NCBI RefSeq assembly: GCF_000002995.4
Contig: NW_025062479.1
Location: forward strand, 21,634,721-21,698,720
Source: Brugia malayi
Lineage: Eukaryota; Nematoda; Chromadorea; Rhabditida; Onchocercidae
Length of the DNA stretch: 64,000 bases
Reading direction: 5' to 3'
Program-made: the position numbers and the translations under genes
Shown: piece after piece, positions 11,726 through 29,300 of the stretch
Layout of the letters: every line of letters starts with the position of its first letter
Position numbering within the stretch: the stretch's first letter is position 1
Notes under the pieces: model-generated
Seen by the model: the letters and a program-made list of their open reading frames with translations, nothing else
Told to the model about the DNA's origin: nothing
Databases searched by the model: none

Positions 11726-14088
11726 TCATTCATCATCTGGTCCAAATAATGTTGCGACAGGTTGAATATGTATCGGTACATCTCTGAGGAAACGATGACT
11801 GAGTGCTGCTTTTGAAGTAATCCGTTCTTCAGGTGGATATAGCAACATTAGCTGTAATTAACACCAATTTTATGAAATTATAAAGTGAAATAAGGCAGAA
11901 ATAATAGAGACTATAAAGAAAAATAACTTAAGTCAAAGTAATTATTAGCATTAAAATTGAAGTCGTTAAAGCCTTCAAGGCGCTGGGAAATTTTTTTTTT
12001 ATTTTTTTTAAAATACGGAAGAAATTTCTGGGAAGACGTTTCGCTCAAATGAAGTTAAGAATAAGGGATTATTTCTTTCCATAAATATCGTTTATGCCTT
12101 CAATCTGTACTTCGATTGAACCGTATATTTATTGCAACTTCTAAGATCTACATTAGATTATACATTCTTTGTCAGATTACATCTCAACTGCCTTAGAATA
12201 AAAATAGTGTAATTGCAATAATAGATTTGTGGTTTAAATAATTTTTACCGCAAGCAAATCTAGGCCATCACTATCTAGACCTGGCACATATTCCGCTAGG
12301 ACGCATTCTGTCCATTGTGGGAAACTATCTTTGTAATCAATGCAATTTGCCAGACCAGGCCAAGTCTAAAACAGCTCATCTATAGGGCATGCATTCATCA
12401 TATTTCCTACTAAAATGTGAATTTGAAAACAAATCAATTATTCGCATACTTGTCTTCCACAAAAAGTAAGCAATGCACAGTATAAAAGAATACATATAAA
12501 CAAACGTGTCCTTTAATCCAACTCACTTTCACAGTAGGAGTTCCTAGAATCTGAAATATCTTAAGCAGTTGACTGATTTCAGATTCTGCGCGAAACAGCG
12601 GTTCCGAAGTAACAAGCTCAGCAAATATACAAGCCAAACTCCATATATCTACTGCTGTTGAATAAAATCTTGAACGGAGTAAAATTTCGGGTGCACGATA
12701 CCACAAAGTTACAATCTGCAAAAAAACTTGACATCTGAAATCATTTCCAATTTGTGATACAAATAGGAAAATTTTAAAAATTAAGCTATTTTCAGAAAAT
12801 GAATCCCTGGAACTCTATAGTATCTCCCTTTTAAACATATCCAAGCGATTGCAGAAGGCGAGCCACGGATTAAAACATGAGCATTGGTAACTAGAGCGTT
12901 TGCATTATTTTAAAAGACCTCGAATTTAAAGCCGTTATTAAATGTAAGAAGAAAGCTTTTTGATTCTGATAAACTTGAACATCAAATGATTTCGAACATC
13001 GAATCACATCAGATGATTATTATTTGAATAATTGAGAAGTGAAATTTATAAGCACATAAAAGATTATACCTCATGCGTATAACATCTTGAGGGTATTGTG
13101 AAGGAACGTGCAAGACCAAAATCAGCAATTTTTACAGTGCCATTTGCAGCAACTAAAATATTCTGAGGCTTCAAATCTCGATGCAACACACGATGTGTAT
13201 GGCAAAGTGTAAGAGCTCGCAGCAACTGCCATAAAAAACTCTGAAAATTTCATTTTCTTATTTCTAAGATTTTCAAAAAAAGAAAAAAAAAATTATGACA
13301 TTTTTGGATTTAAACTCAATGCTTGTAAGTAAAGTCAAAAAATCACAATTAGAAGTTATTTCTGACTTTAATGTTCTTGAAATAAAGCAATTTCAATAAG
13401 AATCTGCATTAAATTACTTTGATGTAAGGCATTGGAAAGGATTTGGGTCGCAATTTTTCAATAAGCATTTTCAAATCATAATCAAGATGTTCGAATATCA
13501 AATATAGTTTCCTGCACCCTGCAAAATAATATTGTATGTTGCCAATCAGTAATTTTATTTTAGTAAACAAATCAATAAGAAATGATATTTCTCCATTCAG
13601 TTGTAAGTATTCGTCTGCTACTAGATCAAATTTTGTACAAAAATAAATTAAATATCTAGTGTTAGCTGCTATTCGTCCACTGACCATCGTTTGGAAAAAC
13701 ATTATGAATTTTAACAATATTTGGATGGGTAAGTTCTTTTAAAATTGATACTTCCCGAAGACAAGTTCCAGGTACACCTTCTCGACTGAAAAAGAAAAAA
13801 ATTCGACATTCTAATGAAATAATGCACAACAACAGTAGCTCAGTAAGTAGGATAAATGTTTTAAAAAATGAATTATGGAATAGAATATGGAATAAATGAA
13901 TTTAAGTTATACCTGTCTAATTTGATCACTTTTATCGCAAAATGTGTCCGTTGTTGAATATCATATGCTTTATAGACAGTACCATATGTTCCTCCACCTA
14001 TTAGCTGACAGTTTGTAAATCTGTATGGTCCAATAGCAAACGATGATAGTTCTTTATGATATTCATCTTTATCTACAGTTCGTGCCAT
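11726..14088 (-). CDS. cdk-2: CDK2-type cyclin-dependent kinase
   Basis: Seven minus-strand exons (14088-13913, 13785-13685, 13518-13418, 13240-13070, 12715-12527, 12365-12249, 11851-11726) give 326 residues with exact phases. After an extra N-terminal stretch of about 20 residues comes a full CDK fold. The glycine loop is [12 protein letters not shown] (30-41) with the inhibitory Thr34/Tyr35 pair kept, and the ATP lysine is Lys53 (AIK). The catalytic loop is HRDLKPQN (146-153), DFGLAR starts at 166, and the T-loop YTHE has its activating threonine at 181. [17 protein letters not shown] and the C-lobe resemble CDK2 more than CDK1 or CDK4/6. The cyclin-binding helix normally reading PSTAIRE is PGTCLRE (64-70), which is divergent. 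The expected role is cyclin E/A-dependent S-phase entry. The gene is head to head with MCM7, with an E2F-type site between them. CDK1 or CDK3-like paralogy cannot be fully excluded without a tree. Confidence 0.88.
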
Positions 14089-14811
14089 CTTTTTATTTTC
14101 ACAACAAAAAGTCGAATAATTGAAATTTTTTTTTGACTAAACCTTAAAATATTCAAAATTCGAATTAGATAATCTATAATCAAACAATTTGAACTAATTT
14201 TTTGACGTGAGAACGATCCTTTAATAGAGATATATTATTTTAATGTCAAAAACCTGTACAAAAACTACTCAAAAACTGGCATGCCCTACTGTTCTATCTA
14301 TGATCCATAATGAGACACGAAAAGGATATCATAAATTAGAAAACATTGAGTGGAAAACAGAATAAAGACTGTCATAAGTCTGCTGCTTATAAAATGTGCA
14401 AAATTACTTCTTATCAGTCATACACAAAGAGACAATAAATTCAGTATAGTTTAGAAAAATAGAATACTCAAGAAAACAAATGATTGCTTTAATTAAAAAA
14501 GTAAAAAATAGAGTAATGTAATCTGATAATATTTATGATATTATAATGTGACCTTTCAGATAGATATGAAAAAACAGAAAAGGATATTACAGTTGAAAAG
14601 ATGACAAAAAATGATAAATGAGCTGAAGGTATTCAATTATGTTAACACAAAGTAATGTGAATAAATCCGACAGTATTGGCAATTCACTTATAGGTTTACG
14701 AGTAAGCTAGAAATATTTCAACTGATTATCTTTGTTCATCTTCTATACAATCTATCCTATCTTCTATCAAAATATTCTTTTCTCTCTGAAGAAAGAGAGA
14801 GGTAGAGAGGA

Positions 14812-14815
<4 letters not shown>

Positions 14816-14842
<27 letters not shown>
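14816..14842. repeat. (AG)n microsatellite
   Basis: About 13 AG dinucleotides within a longer purine-rich tract (roughly 14785-14850) in the cdk-2/mcm-7 spacer. Confidence 0.9.
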
Positions 14843-14848
<6 letters not shown>

Positions 14849-15612
14849 CTTTAAATGGAACTAAGAGAAAGGGAAGTTTTATCATGATTGTAGTGTTTAT
14901 CGTTATAATTGAAGTACTATATTTGGAAATATCGAAACAACCACCTTGTGTTAGCACTTAAATGCTTTTGTGACGTAATGTAACGTGGTGTGACGTATTT
15001 TCTACCAATACGATAATGAAAATTTATATATGTTTTTTTCCCATTTATTCTTCTCAATGACTGCAGTGAATGAAGAAGACAAGATGAGTCTGAGAAGATT
15101 AGAAATTAACACATATTTATGCCATTTAGCAAATATGTTAAATTAGCTGGTTAGAGACTTAACGATGACTAAAATGGCCAGAACTTTGTGGTATATAATT
15201 ATGCTAACCATAATTCCGATATCTCCAAAACAGTTTCCTCTCACAAACACTTAAGCTTGTTGTGTAGAATGACTGTACATATTTAGCTCATCTTATCTTA
15301 TCTTACTCATCAATAATTCATAATAATTCTGCAAGATGCAATCATCAAATACAATTACTATAGCTAAATATAGTAATGATGAGAATAAGTTCAAATGTTC
15401 AAACACTCAGTTTATTAATTAAGCGCAAAAGAAAAAAGGCAACCTTAAAGTAATCCTTGTGAACATTATCAAACATAAATGTTCACTTTGTTTCTTCACG
15501 CATTTCTTCATTCATTCCAGCACTTTGTCTTTGTTAAGTAAACCCATTAATATTACAATTATTTAAATGATAGAAGGCTTCAATAGTCATTCACACTCTT
15601 AAAATGTTGATA

Positions 15613-15622
15613 GGCGGGAAAA
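15613..15622. promoter_or_regulatory. Consensus E2F binding site
   Basis: GGCGGGAAAA matches the E2F consensus (GCGSSAAA on one strand). It stands out in a GC-poor region and lies between two S-phase genes. A weaker TTTTTTTGCGC element lies at 15682-15692. Confidence 0.6.
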
Positions 15623-16151
15623 GATAGCTTTAATCATTTAAATTTAAATTTTCGATTTCCATATCTGAGGGAGGATGCCAGTTTTTTTGCGCTGAGTGGT
15701 TTAAGAAGAAATGGGATTGAATGTCCTGACTAGTCTGATTGAGGACATTTCGAATTTCTGAGATTGTCACAGCAGCAAACTGGCATGGATTGATTTATGA
15801 AGTTTGATGGATTACCAGTAATGTATCCTTTATTTTCTTTTAGTCATATTGCTGATAATGTGTTATTAACAAATGATACAGTCTTGACTTTTTTTTTTTC
15901 AACTGTCACTCTAATATAGTTGTACTAGAGATTTGGAAGTTTGTATTTGTTCTGGATAGAATACACTATCCAAGTGCACTAATAATAAATATAACCTGTA
16001 TGTATATAAATGATTTGCTATATAATAGTGTTGTGGAAAATATTAAAAGTTTTTCTTTGAGTTTTCTTTTTCTTTTTTTTAGTCATAGTCATTAAATTAT
16101 TTTAATAATATGAACATTTTCCACAAAATATCTACTCATTTTAGGAAATAT

Positions 16152-16262
16152 GATTGTATTTGTAGTTCATGAAATACTTCGATTGTATTTGTAATATACT
16201 TTGATTGTATTTCATGAAAAAAAAAAAAATGAAATACTTTGACTGTATTTGTAGTTCATGAA
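16152..16262. repeat. Degenerate tandem repeat, GATTGTATTT unit
   Basis: Units beginning GATTGTATTT or GACTGTATTT start at 16152, 16181, 16203 and 16241. They carry shared TGTAGTTCATGAAATACTT sequence and differ by poly-A insertions. The array ends about 70 bases before the mcm-7 leader acceptors. Confidence 0.75.
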
Positions 16263-16316
16263 AAAAAAAAAAAATCCCATATTCTTTCTCTCTTTCCTCG
16301 TTTCCTCGTTATCATT

Positions 16317-16350
16317 ATTTTTTGTGCAGTTCGCATGATGAGAGTTTCAG
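16317..16350 (+). promoter_or_regulatory. Two candidate leader (trans-splice) acceptors for mcm-7
   Basis: TTTTTTGTGCAG ends at 16329 and GAGTTTCAG ends at 16350. Both are nematode-like 3' splice sites shortly before the mcm-7 ATG at 16364, with no partner donor nearby, so spliced-leader addition is likely. Two out-of-frame ATGs (16335, 16338) lie between them and are kept only if the upstream site is used. Confidence 0.5.
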
Positions 16351-16363
16351 TAGCTCACTGGAA

Positions 16364-21367
<5,004 letters not shown>

Positions 21368-22499
21368 AATGTTTATTAGTTCTCCGATAATCGCTGAATA
21401 AGTATGCTACCAATTACTATTCACAGCTATAGAACATTTTCGACAAGTTAGCTTTTGAGTTTTTTCCAAAAAAAAAAATACGGCATCTGTTCTTGAAGAT
21501 GTGTCTTTGAGGTTCGTCCATGGAAATTCCATGCGTCTTTTTACATGTGATGAGAACAACTGATACATTAAATTATTTGCTTCATCTCTTTGAGAGTTGC
21601 ACCTTTTTCTATGCCATTGCTTGGCGAGTTTTTATAAGAGATCGGCAGCTCATAATATTACTTTGAGTTCAGCAGATAACAGTGCATTATTAATGAGTAT
21701 CTTTTTGTTCGATCAGTATATGTCTGGCCTAATATGAGAAATTTCATAAAAGCTTTTCTGATTAAACATTCATTATAGATCCGAAGTGTTCTTAAGAGAT
21801 TGCGAGAGACATTCACTGCCAACCCGAAGATTACTTTTTGGGGTTTTTTTAACTTGTTCCTTTTGGACAGTTTTGCATTTTTATCATAATTTGCACAAAA
21901 TGAAATCATGATTATATGTACTTTTTTCCTTACATGTAATGAGATGTTCTTAGTACTGATGTATAAGAAAATTTATCATATTTTGTACTTTCATTTCATT
22001 TTTTTTTTTTTTTCTTTCACCGACATTGGCGTAAACGTTTTGTTGCGGGTGTATCACTTTGGATCTGCGTCCTATTGTGGTGTTCTGAGAAATGAATTTT
22101 ACGTTGTTGGCCAGTTGGTTTACGAAGAACCGAAACGAGACTAGTGGTTTGCTTGAGTTCGTGTTGTTTGAACTAAGAATTGTCTATATTAAAATTTCTC
22201 CATCGTTTCATCATCTAGGATTGTGGATTCCATCCTAGATTGTCACATAGTTTCGACCTTTATAATTATATTATACATACAATCCGGGAATTAGGGATTT
22301 CCTCATCTGTGTTAAATAAAACTTTCTATGCAAAAAGATGAGTGAAATTGGACTTGATCTGCATTAAATAATTTTCATGAATCCAAGAACATTGAGTAGT
22401 CTATAATTTTTGCACTCAATTTTTACAGAAATCAGGAAGAGAGTGACTTGAACATGGATTAAATTTGAAGTGCTAAATAGCTAATAAGTAAACAATTAC
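21368..22499. other. mcm-7 3' flank
   Basis: Contains the mcm-7 3' UTR. An AATAAA lies at 22315-22320, and closer non-canonical signals are possible. A relatively GC-rich stretch (22019-22143) is open in one plus-strand frame but has no recognisable homology or splice partners. See findings. Confidence 0.5.
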
Positions 22500-25400
22500 A
22501 TGTTTCCCAACAATTTCCTGAACATCTGGTGGCATTTGTTCAGGATTTGTTGGGCAAGCCATTCTTTTTTCCATTCTTCACGCTTGATTTCTCCATTACT
22601 GACTAAGTTAACTGGACGTTTAATTACTGCCTGAAAAGATATGAAATCTCATCACTTAATTTTACAGTTCAATATTTTTCTGTATTTAATTTTCTTTTTT
22701 TTTTAAACATCATTATAAGACTCAAAAATGATGGATAGACTACGTAAAACATTAGGTGGGTTTAAATTTTAAGTACTACTGTAAATTTTATTATAAATAT
22801 AATTGCCTGAAAATTTGCGCCGCATTCACGTATCATTTTCTTTGCTACAGTGACATCAGATATCGAATTGCCATTGAGAGCTATAATATGATCGTAAATT
22901 TTCAAATAATCTCTCGCTACAGTATTTTCGGCCACTTCTAGGATAATAATTTTATGCGCGGTGACATTTGCTATCTAAAAAAAATAAGGTATTTAATAAA
23001 AGTGTACCTTAAATGGAATAACAAATTAGACTAATGTTTTTTAATGTTTTACTCTCATCTGAAATCGATATAATTCTTAGGTTTTTCTGTTTATTTTTGT
23101 ATTTATATTGGAAGGAAAAAAAATTTTTTTTCATATTATAAAAAAGCTTCTTGAATGCTATGATATTTTGAAGGTAATTTTGGCTAAATAAGCTATTATA
23201 GCTCAAGTATTTTGAATTTAATTCGAAAAACTTACATTTAATCCAAATGGACGACCTGCACTGGAATCATAGCGAACGTTAACAATAATATAATCGTATC
23301 CAGCACATCTTTTGATTATTTTTTCACTATTTTCAATGTGGTAGAAGTCGTTCCTCCAATTCTAATTCACGTTCTGCTCTATGTTTAACAGCAATCTAAA
23401 AAAGGAATATGCATTAGAAATTCGTATTTTATACTATTTTTATGTCCGATCAATTCTAATAATTTGCTATCACTTTTAATCACTCTTATCATTATGTTCT
23501 ATAATCAAATGTTATTATGAAGAAAGATAATTATTAAATCGGACTGAAGCAAGTACAAAAGGAATTATTTAATATCTGTAATGAAATCAAAAAAAAAATT
23601 TTTAATTTTTAAAATGTTGGATTAATCACTTAGCAAATTATTCTCATCATTCGTCATCCATGGTTCGTTCATTTAAAAAGCATATTAATTTTGCATTGAT
23701 ATGTAATATCACTTTTTACTCATCCATAATCAAATAACCTATGGTTTTGAATTTTAAAGTTGATGCTAAAATTAAAATATCACATTTACTCGTTTGCCAG
23801 TAGTAGCATCCTCGAATAATTTGAAAAATTGATTGCGATCTTTAATTGGAATGCCATTCACTTTTTAAATCACATCACCAAGTTCAAATTTACCTTGAGC
23901 ATGCGATTTATCCATAAAATTATTAAATTCTCATCAGGTCGATCTTTAATTGCAATGTACACCTAATGCTTCACATGGTGTCATCTGTATTAAAATTAAT
24001 TAATTAATTAATTATGTGTATTAATGTTATAGTATTACTTCTACTTTTTACCAATTGCAATATTATCATTACAACAAATAAATTTGCAATAAATCAAAAG
24101 CAAAACTTCATTAATTCATAAATTTTTTAGGATAGAATTGATACAATCATATTTCGATTATCATCAATTCAGGAAAAAAGAGGAAGAATTAAACTAACAG
24201 AAAGTGAAATAAGAACTGTGTAAATTGTAGTGGTAACTGATGGCGATGTACTAGCCATTATCACAGTATTATCATTTTTAACAACATTTCTCATAACATT
24301 TACTTCGAGATCTTCATTTATCCGTTGAAGCAAATGATAAAATTGTTCATCCTCGTGAAGTTTGATTCCATTTATTTTCGATTAATGTATCTTGCAACTA
24401 TAAAAGAGCACTTCTAAGTAATATTATCCATAGTATTTTAATTATTAAATTTATTTAATTTACTTATTAAATGCATTTAATTTTTTTATTCCTATCCTTT
24501 TCTTTTTTCTTGATAGAAAAAATTTCTTTACGTATTTTCATTTATTTTCTTTTACTTTTTTCTACACAAAAAATCTGTTATGGATTTAAAGTTTACAAAT
24601 TATATATTACAGATGTTTGGAGAAATTAATTTCAATCATTTATGTATTATTTGATTTACCTTAAATTTTGTTTCTCCAATTGAGCCATTTTGGATATCAG
24701 TTACCATTAAATATTTTATTGTTATACCCAAAAGATCTCCCACATTCATAAGGAATATGTAAATTCACAACCTGAAAATAATTTTGATAACAAAAGTATA
24801 TCAAAAAAATTTAGAAACGATTAACGGAAATCAACAGACATATTCTTTTCATCTCTTTTATTATTTTCTCGAAATATTTCCCAAGAAGTTAGCACTTCAT
24901 TATTTTCATTATTTATTATTACCATATTTCATTGTCATCTATTTAAGAAGTAAGATGACATCTTAGTAGAAATAAATTAGTAATGTCCCTTTTTGATAAA
25001 TTTATTCTTTAATTCGATCAATGATTACTTTTTTTGCAAATTCCACTTTATTTTTATTAATTTTTGAGCCACGAGAAATGTATAAAACAATTTTTTGCTG
25101 TCCTTTAATAAGATTTTCACAACTTTCCAATGATTGTATCGGTTCTTCATTTATGCGTTTAATATGATCTTTTTCCTTAATACCAGCTTCAGCTGCTAAT
25201 CTTTCTACTTTTTTCACTAATACCTGAAAAATATAATTTCAAACAAAGTTGATACACTTATATGAATTAAGAAAACAAAATACAAAATAATTCTATTATT
25301 ACTGGTTTTTTTTTTTTTTTTTTTTGAAGAAAAATGACACTGTTGATTGTTATAGTTATTAAACTAAGATGTTAGCATCAATTAGCTAGCTATGAAAGGT

Positions 25401-26390
25401 CATAGTTGAACCATGCAACTGATAGATTGATAAAGTATTTCAAATTTTATACTTTTGAGCAGAAAATTTGAATAAATCGCTTTATGATAAGACTATTTAA
25501 ATATCTAACATTCTTTTAAAACCAAATTTGAATTATCCCAAATGATTCATTATCAATGTTTTTTTTTTTTTAATTCAATTACATAATCAATTTTAATGTC
25601 CGATTCTACCTTTTTGTCACCATTTTATCGATTTACCGTAAGAATAAATTTAGTATGTGCTTGCGCTTCTTGCAGTAAAATCTAAAATTTTCACTACCAA
25701 ATTGATTTAAATATAAAATTTATACATGAAAAAGAAAAGAAAAGAAAAAAAGAGTTATAAATTCATTGAAAGTATTAATGCGTTAACATTTTTCCAACAA
25801 ATTTTATTCAAATGAGAAATAAAAAGAAAGAGTAGAAAACTTTAGCAAACTTTAAGACAAATTTTCGTTTGTTTCAAACTGCTTATCATTAACAGCAATG
25901 ATAGTATCACTCATTCGAATAGATGGATTACAACCATGCAAAATTAAGTCTTTCTCAATGATTGCTCCACTATCGTTTAAACTATCATGTCTTCCCTATC
26001 ATTTGGATAAAATATATACAGGGCAAATTTTCAAATTAAATAAAAGCGCAACTTTTGGATGCACATAATCTCAAATGTGTGACTTTTGCGCATTCAACAT
26101 CTAATCATTCTTTAAATGATCATCAACTACAGAATGCTTTTAAAAGCTAAAACAAAAATTCATTGTTTTGTGATTAAGAGAATAATTTAAATTTACTTCG
26201 TCTTAATGTAATACAATTCTAATATTTTTTTCATGAAATCAATCCTTCCGGAAGTTTTATTTTATCATTTATTATTGCTACACCATATGATTACCATTAT
26301 CATACCTTGTCAAGAAATCAACCTGAACAGCCATCTTTTCCTGTTCAGATAAAGACGATGACATATTCTTTGGTAATTCTGTGACAAATA
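22500..26390 (-). pseudogene. Decayed multi-PDZ-domain gene
   Basis: Minus-strand fragments, in order, fall near 26385-26330, 25995-25866, 25225-25005, 24772-24660, 24400-24196, 23985-23786, 23396-23236, 22975-22808 and 22633-22500. They carry PDZ-like strings such as SDTIIAVND, DHIKRINEEPIQSLES, INGIKLHEDEQFYHLLQ, KVNGIPIKDRNQFFKLF and YDHIIALNGNSISDVTVA. At least two PDZ repeats are implied. Reading frame is lost repeatedly. ATCGAAAATAAATGG needs one fewer A to join DTLIE to INGIKL. GDVI is followed by TAA before KVNG. Further one-base slips occur near 24740, near 23960, near 23345 and in an A-run near 22585. Neighbouring genes have none, so assembly error is less likely than decay. The 25005-25225 exon alone stays open for 73 codons. 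The specific ancestral gene is not recognised; a related intact copy elsewhere is expected. Confidence 0.68.
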
Positions 26391-29300
26391 AAATGATAAT
26401 GATTTGTTATTATACACCAGTTCACACAGAAAATAAATTATGCAATGAATATATTTGTTTAAAGTTCATTATTTTATAAGCTATTCGGGAAAAAAAATAA
26501 GTCATTTTCAACATCAAAATTTGTCACATCAATTTTTTGCAGTAATATGCAAATTCATTTATAAATATTACTTTCGCTTTTTTTTTAGAATGTTTTTATT
26601 AAATGCTGGAGTGATTAAATTGGTACATAGGAATGAAAGTGATAGTTAAACTTTTTTTACTCTATGATTAGAGCTGTGTTGATGATTATAAATAATATCA
26701 TAGTACTTTTTTTTTTTTTTACTCAACTAAACATATTTAGCTTTTTTGTTTTTCTTCCACTTTTTGTCTTTTAATTTTAGGTCCTTTTGCTCTCAACAAA
26801 GATTATAGTGAAATTTATTGAAGTTAGTAAATTAAAAGTAAAATATGTTAAAGTTAATGCAGGATGAATCACATTCAACAAAATTTGTCTTTCTGTTTAT
26901 TTTTGTTTCCATATTTTTTAGCTATACCACTGGAAACATTTCAAAGATTAATGATTCATAGAAAAAACAAAACAAAAACAAAAAAAAAAAAAATACAGTG
27001 GTATGATAAATTTATGTTCACATCACAATTACTGAAGCAAAATGATCATTTATCAGATAAATTTTGAAGTTTATATTTGTAGTAGCCAAACTACTTGGAT
27101 CATTTCATCTCATAATTCATATCATGGGTAAAACCTTACATTGATTGTATTTTTTTTTATAATAGCAAATCGAATCGTATTAAATTATATCACCTACTAT
27201 AACTGAATTTTTTAACCTTATAGTTTGTATAATTAGTTTTCTCAATCTAAAATATATATAGGGAAGAATTTTCATAAGTAAATATGTCGTCCTATTCATG
27301 AAAATTTATGATCATGCAATTATAAAATTTATAAATCTTCAAATGAATTCTGATCAAATCTTTCGAAGAACAATTACATATCATATCATATCATTTATTA
27401 GAAAATATTAAGTAATCAATTAAATCAGCCAGAAATATTGCCTTAATTAAGTCTTTTTTTTTTTTTTTTGAAGATTGAACAATGAAAAAGAATTAGACTA
27501 TTATAGGAATTTAAAGATGGCCAGAAAATACTACTTGAATGCAGTGAGATAGTACTTGAATCTATTCAATCAAACATTTCAATAATGTCTACTTTGTTTA
27601 CAGCTACTCATGAACTGATTATTTTATTTGATACATTTAGCTCTTGATAGTTTGAACTTTTTTTTTTTTTTTGAAGTAATGCAGGAACTAGTATTTTATC
27701 CATGGACAACAGCTAACAACTATGTTAGTAAAATATGAATTTATAGAATGAGGGCCCAAAGTATAAAAGTTTTGTCATACATTTGTCATTTTAATTGCAT
27801 ATTTGCTTATTTCTCACTTCGAAAAAAAAAGTATTTTTGGACGAGTTGCTTAGAGATTGATAAGTTTCAGTATATATGCAACGAGTAGAATGGAATATTT
27901 GTGTTGACATTTACTGGTATTGCTGTTCCCTCCTTTGGTACCATTGTCACTTTCTCCGTCACATAATTTCTTTATTTGGTGACATATGCGAAATAGTATT
28001 GTCAAAAAAAAAAAAAAAAAAAAAAAACCGACATGGGGTACCTCTCTCTGGGCACTGTCTTATTGTTAAATGATTGCATTTCAGTCACGAATTTAAAGTC
28101 TCGAAGAGCACTAGGAATTCTCATTTAATTCATTTCGTAATTCCGTAAAATTCTGTAGTGAACAGGCTGAAGAACAATGAAGGATTATTACCTACCTTTC
28201 CTAAAGAGTATTCCCGAATACACTTTTTACCTCAATTATTGATCAGATAAAAGCAAACATTCTGTATTCTTTACGTGTATTATGAATATAGATATGAATT
28301 TATGAGATTTTCTGAAAAAAAAAGTTACGTTGAACTCACAAAAATGATATAACAATTTGTTGAGAAGGAAAAGGGACGCACAGGGATTTACGTCTGTGCA
28401 TAAGATGACCTTAGTCATTCACGTACGTACGTGTTTGTGCATGTGCATGAATTCCACTTAAAAGTTTTAATTCGCTTGAAAATGGGAAGGAATAATTTAC
28501 CGATAATTAGCAAATTGAAGTAATAGGCGAAGAAAGGACTATCCATAAGCAAATTAGCTAATCTTCCCTGAGGTCATCCAATGATCCATCCTACTGAGAT
28601 ATATTTCGAAGGGAAAAAGGTAAGTAAGGTGATCGTCAGTTGTCTGAAGTTAATCGCACAAAGTTACAAAATAACTGACAGACAAAATATATTCCACGGT
28701 ACACTCATTCACGTGTACATCCGCACAGATGACGTATAGACGTCAAATAGACGTAAAGAGACATATGAGATGGACATTAAAAATTGCTTCCAAGATCAAT
28801 CTGATAAAGCATCCTGTTGCTTTGCTAAATCAACACTTAGCAGAAGTAAGCAGAGACACAATAACACAATTTGTGAATTCAACGCATTATAGATAGATGG
28901 GTCTCTGCTAGAGGGCAGGTGGAGAGGAGAGTCAGACTAAAGGTTAAGTGAAATGGTGGCCTAGTACATCAGCCAGATGCCTTTATGGCCTATTCATCAC
29001 AAATCCTCTCCTCCTCCTCCTCCTCCTCCCTTTCTTCTTCTTCTCTCTCTCTCTCTCCCTCCCTTATTCTTCTACTCTTCATTTTTGCATTCCATTCATC
29101 AAAGAGCATTACTTCTTCCTTACTTTACTCTTCACTCTGGTCTTTCTGCTATGAGTCAGAAGTTCCATGTTCTTAGCCTTAAATCCAGAAAATAACCAGT
29201 CGGATGCATGTTCTATTGCAGTAAGAATAAATCATACAATGCATTTCTGCGTGTTGCGTGCTGCATACGCTGTTCCTTATGCATTCAATTCATTTTTATA

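Larger units (their letters stand above)
14089..16363. promoter_or_regulatory. Shared promoter region of divergent cdk-2 and mcm-7
   Basis: This 2.3-kb stretch separates the divergent start codons of the CDK2-type gene (-) and MCM7 (+) and contains no supported gene. It holds a consensus E2F motif, a cluster of TGACGT-like motifs at about 14971-14999, a GA microsatellite and a 16152-16262 tandem repeat. A bidirectional S-phase promoter is inferred from layout and motif, not shown. Confidence 0.6.

Noticed and set aside
21658..21909. 83-codon minus-strand open frame in the mcm-7 3' flank
   Set aside because: Basic low-complexity composition, no acceptor or donor arrangement, and no recognisable domain.
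28948..29195. Overlapping plus-strand open frames of 60-70 codons
   Set aside because: All are generated by the TCC/TC tract and give poly-Ser, poly-Pro or poly-Leu with no splice partners.
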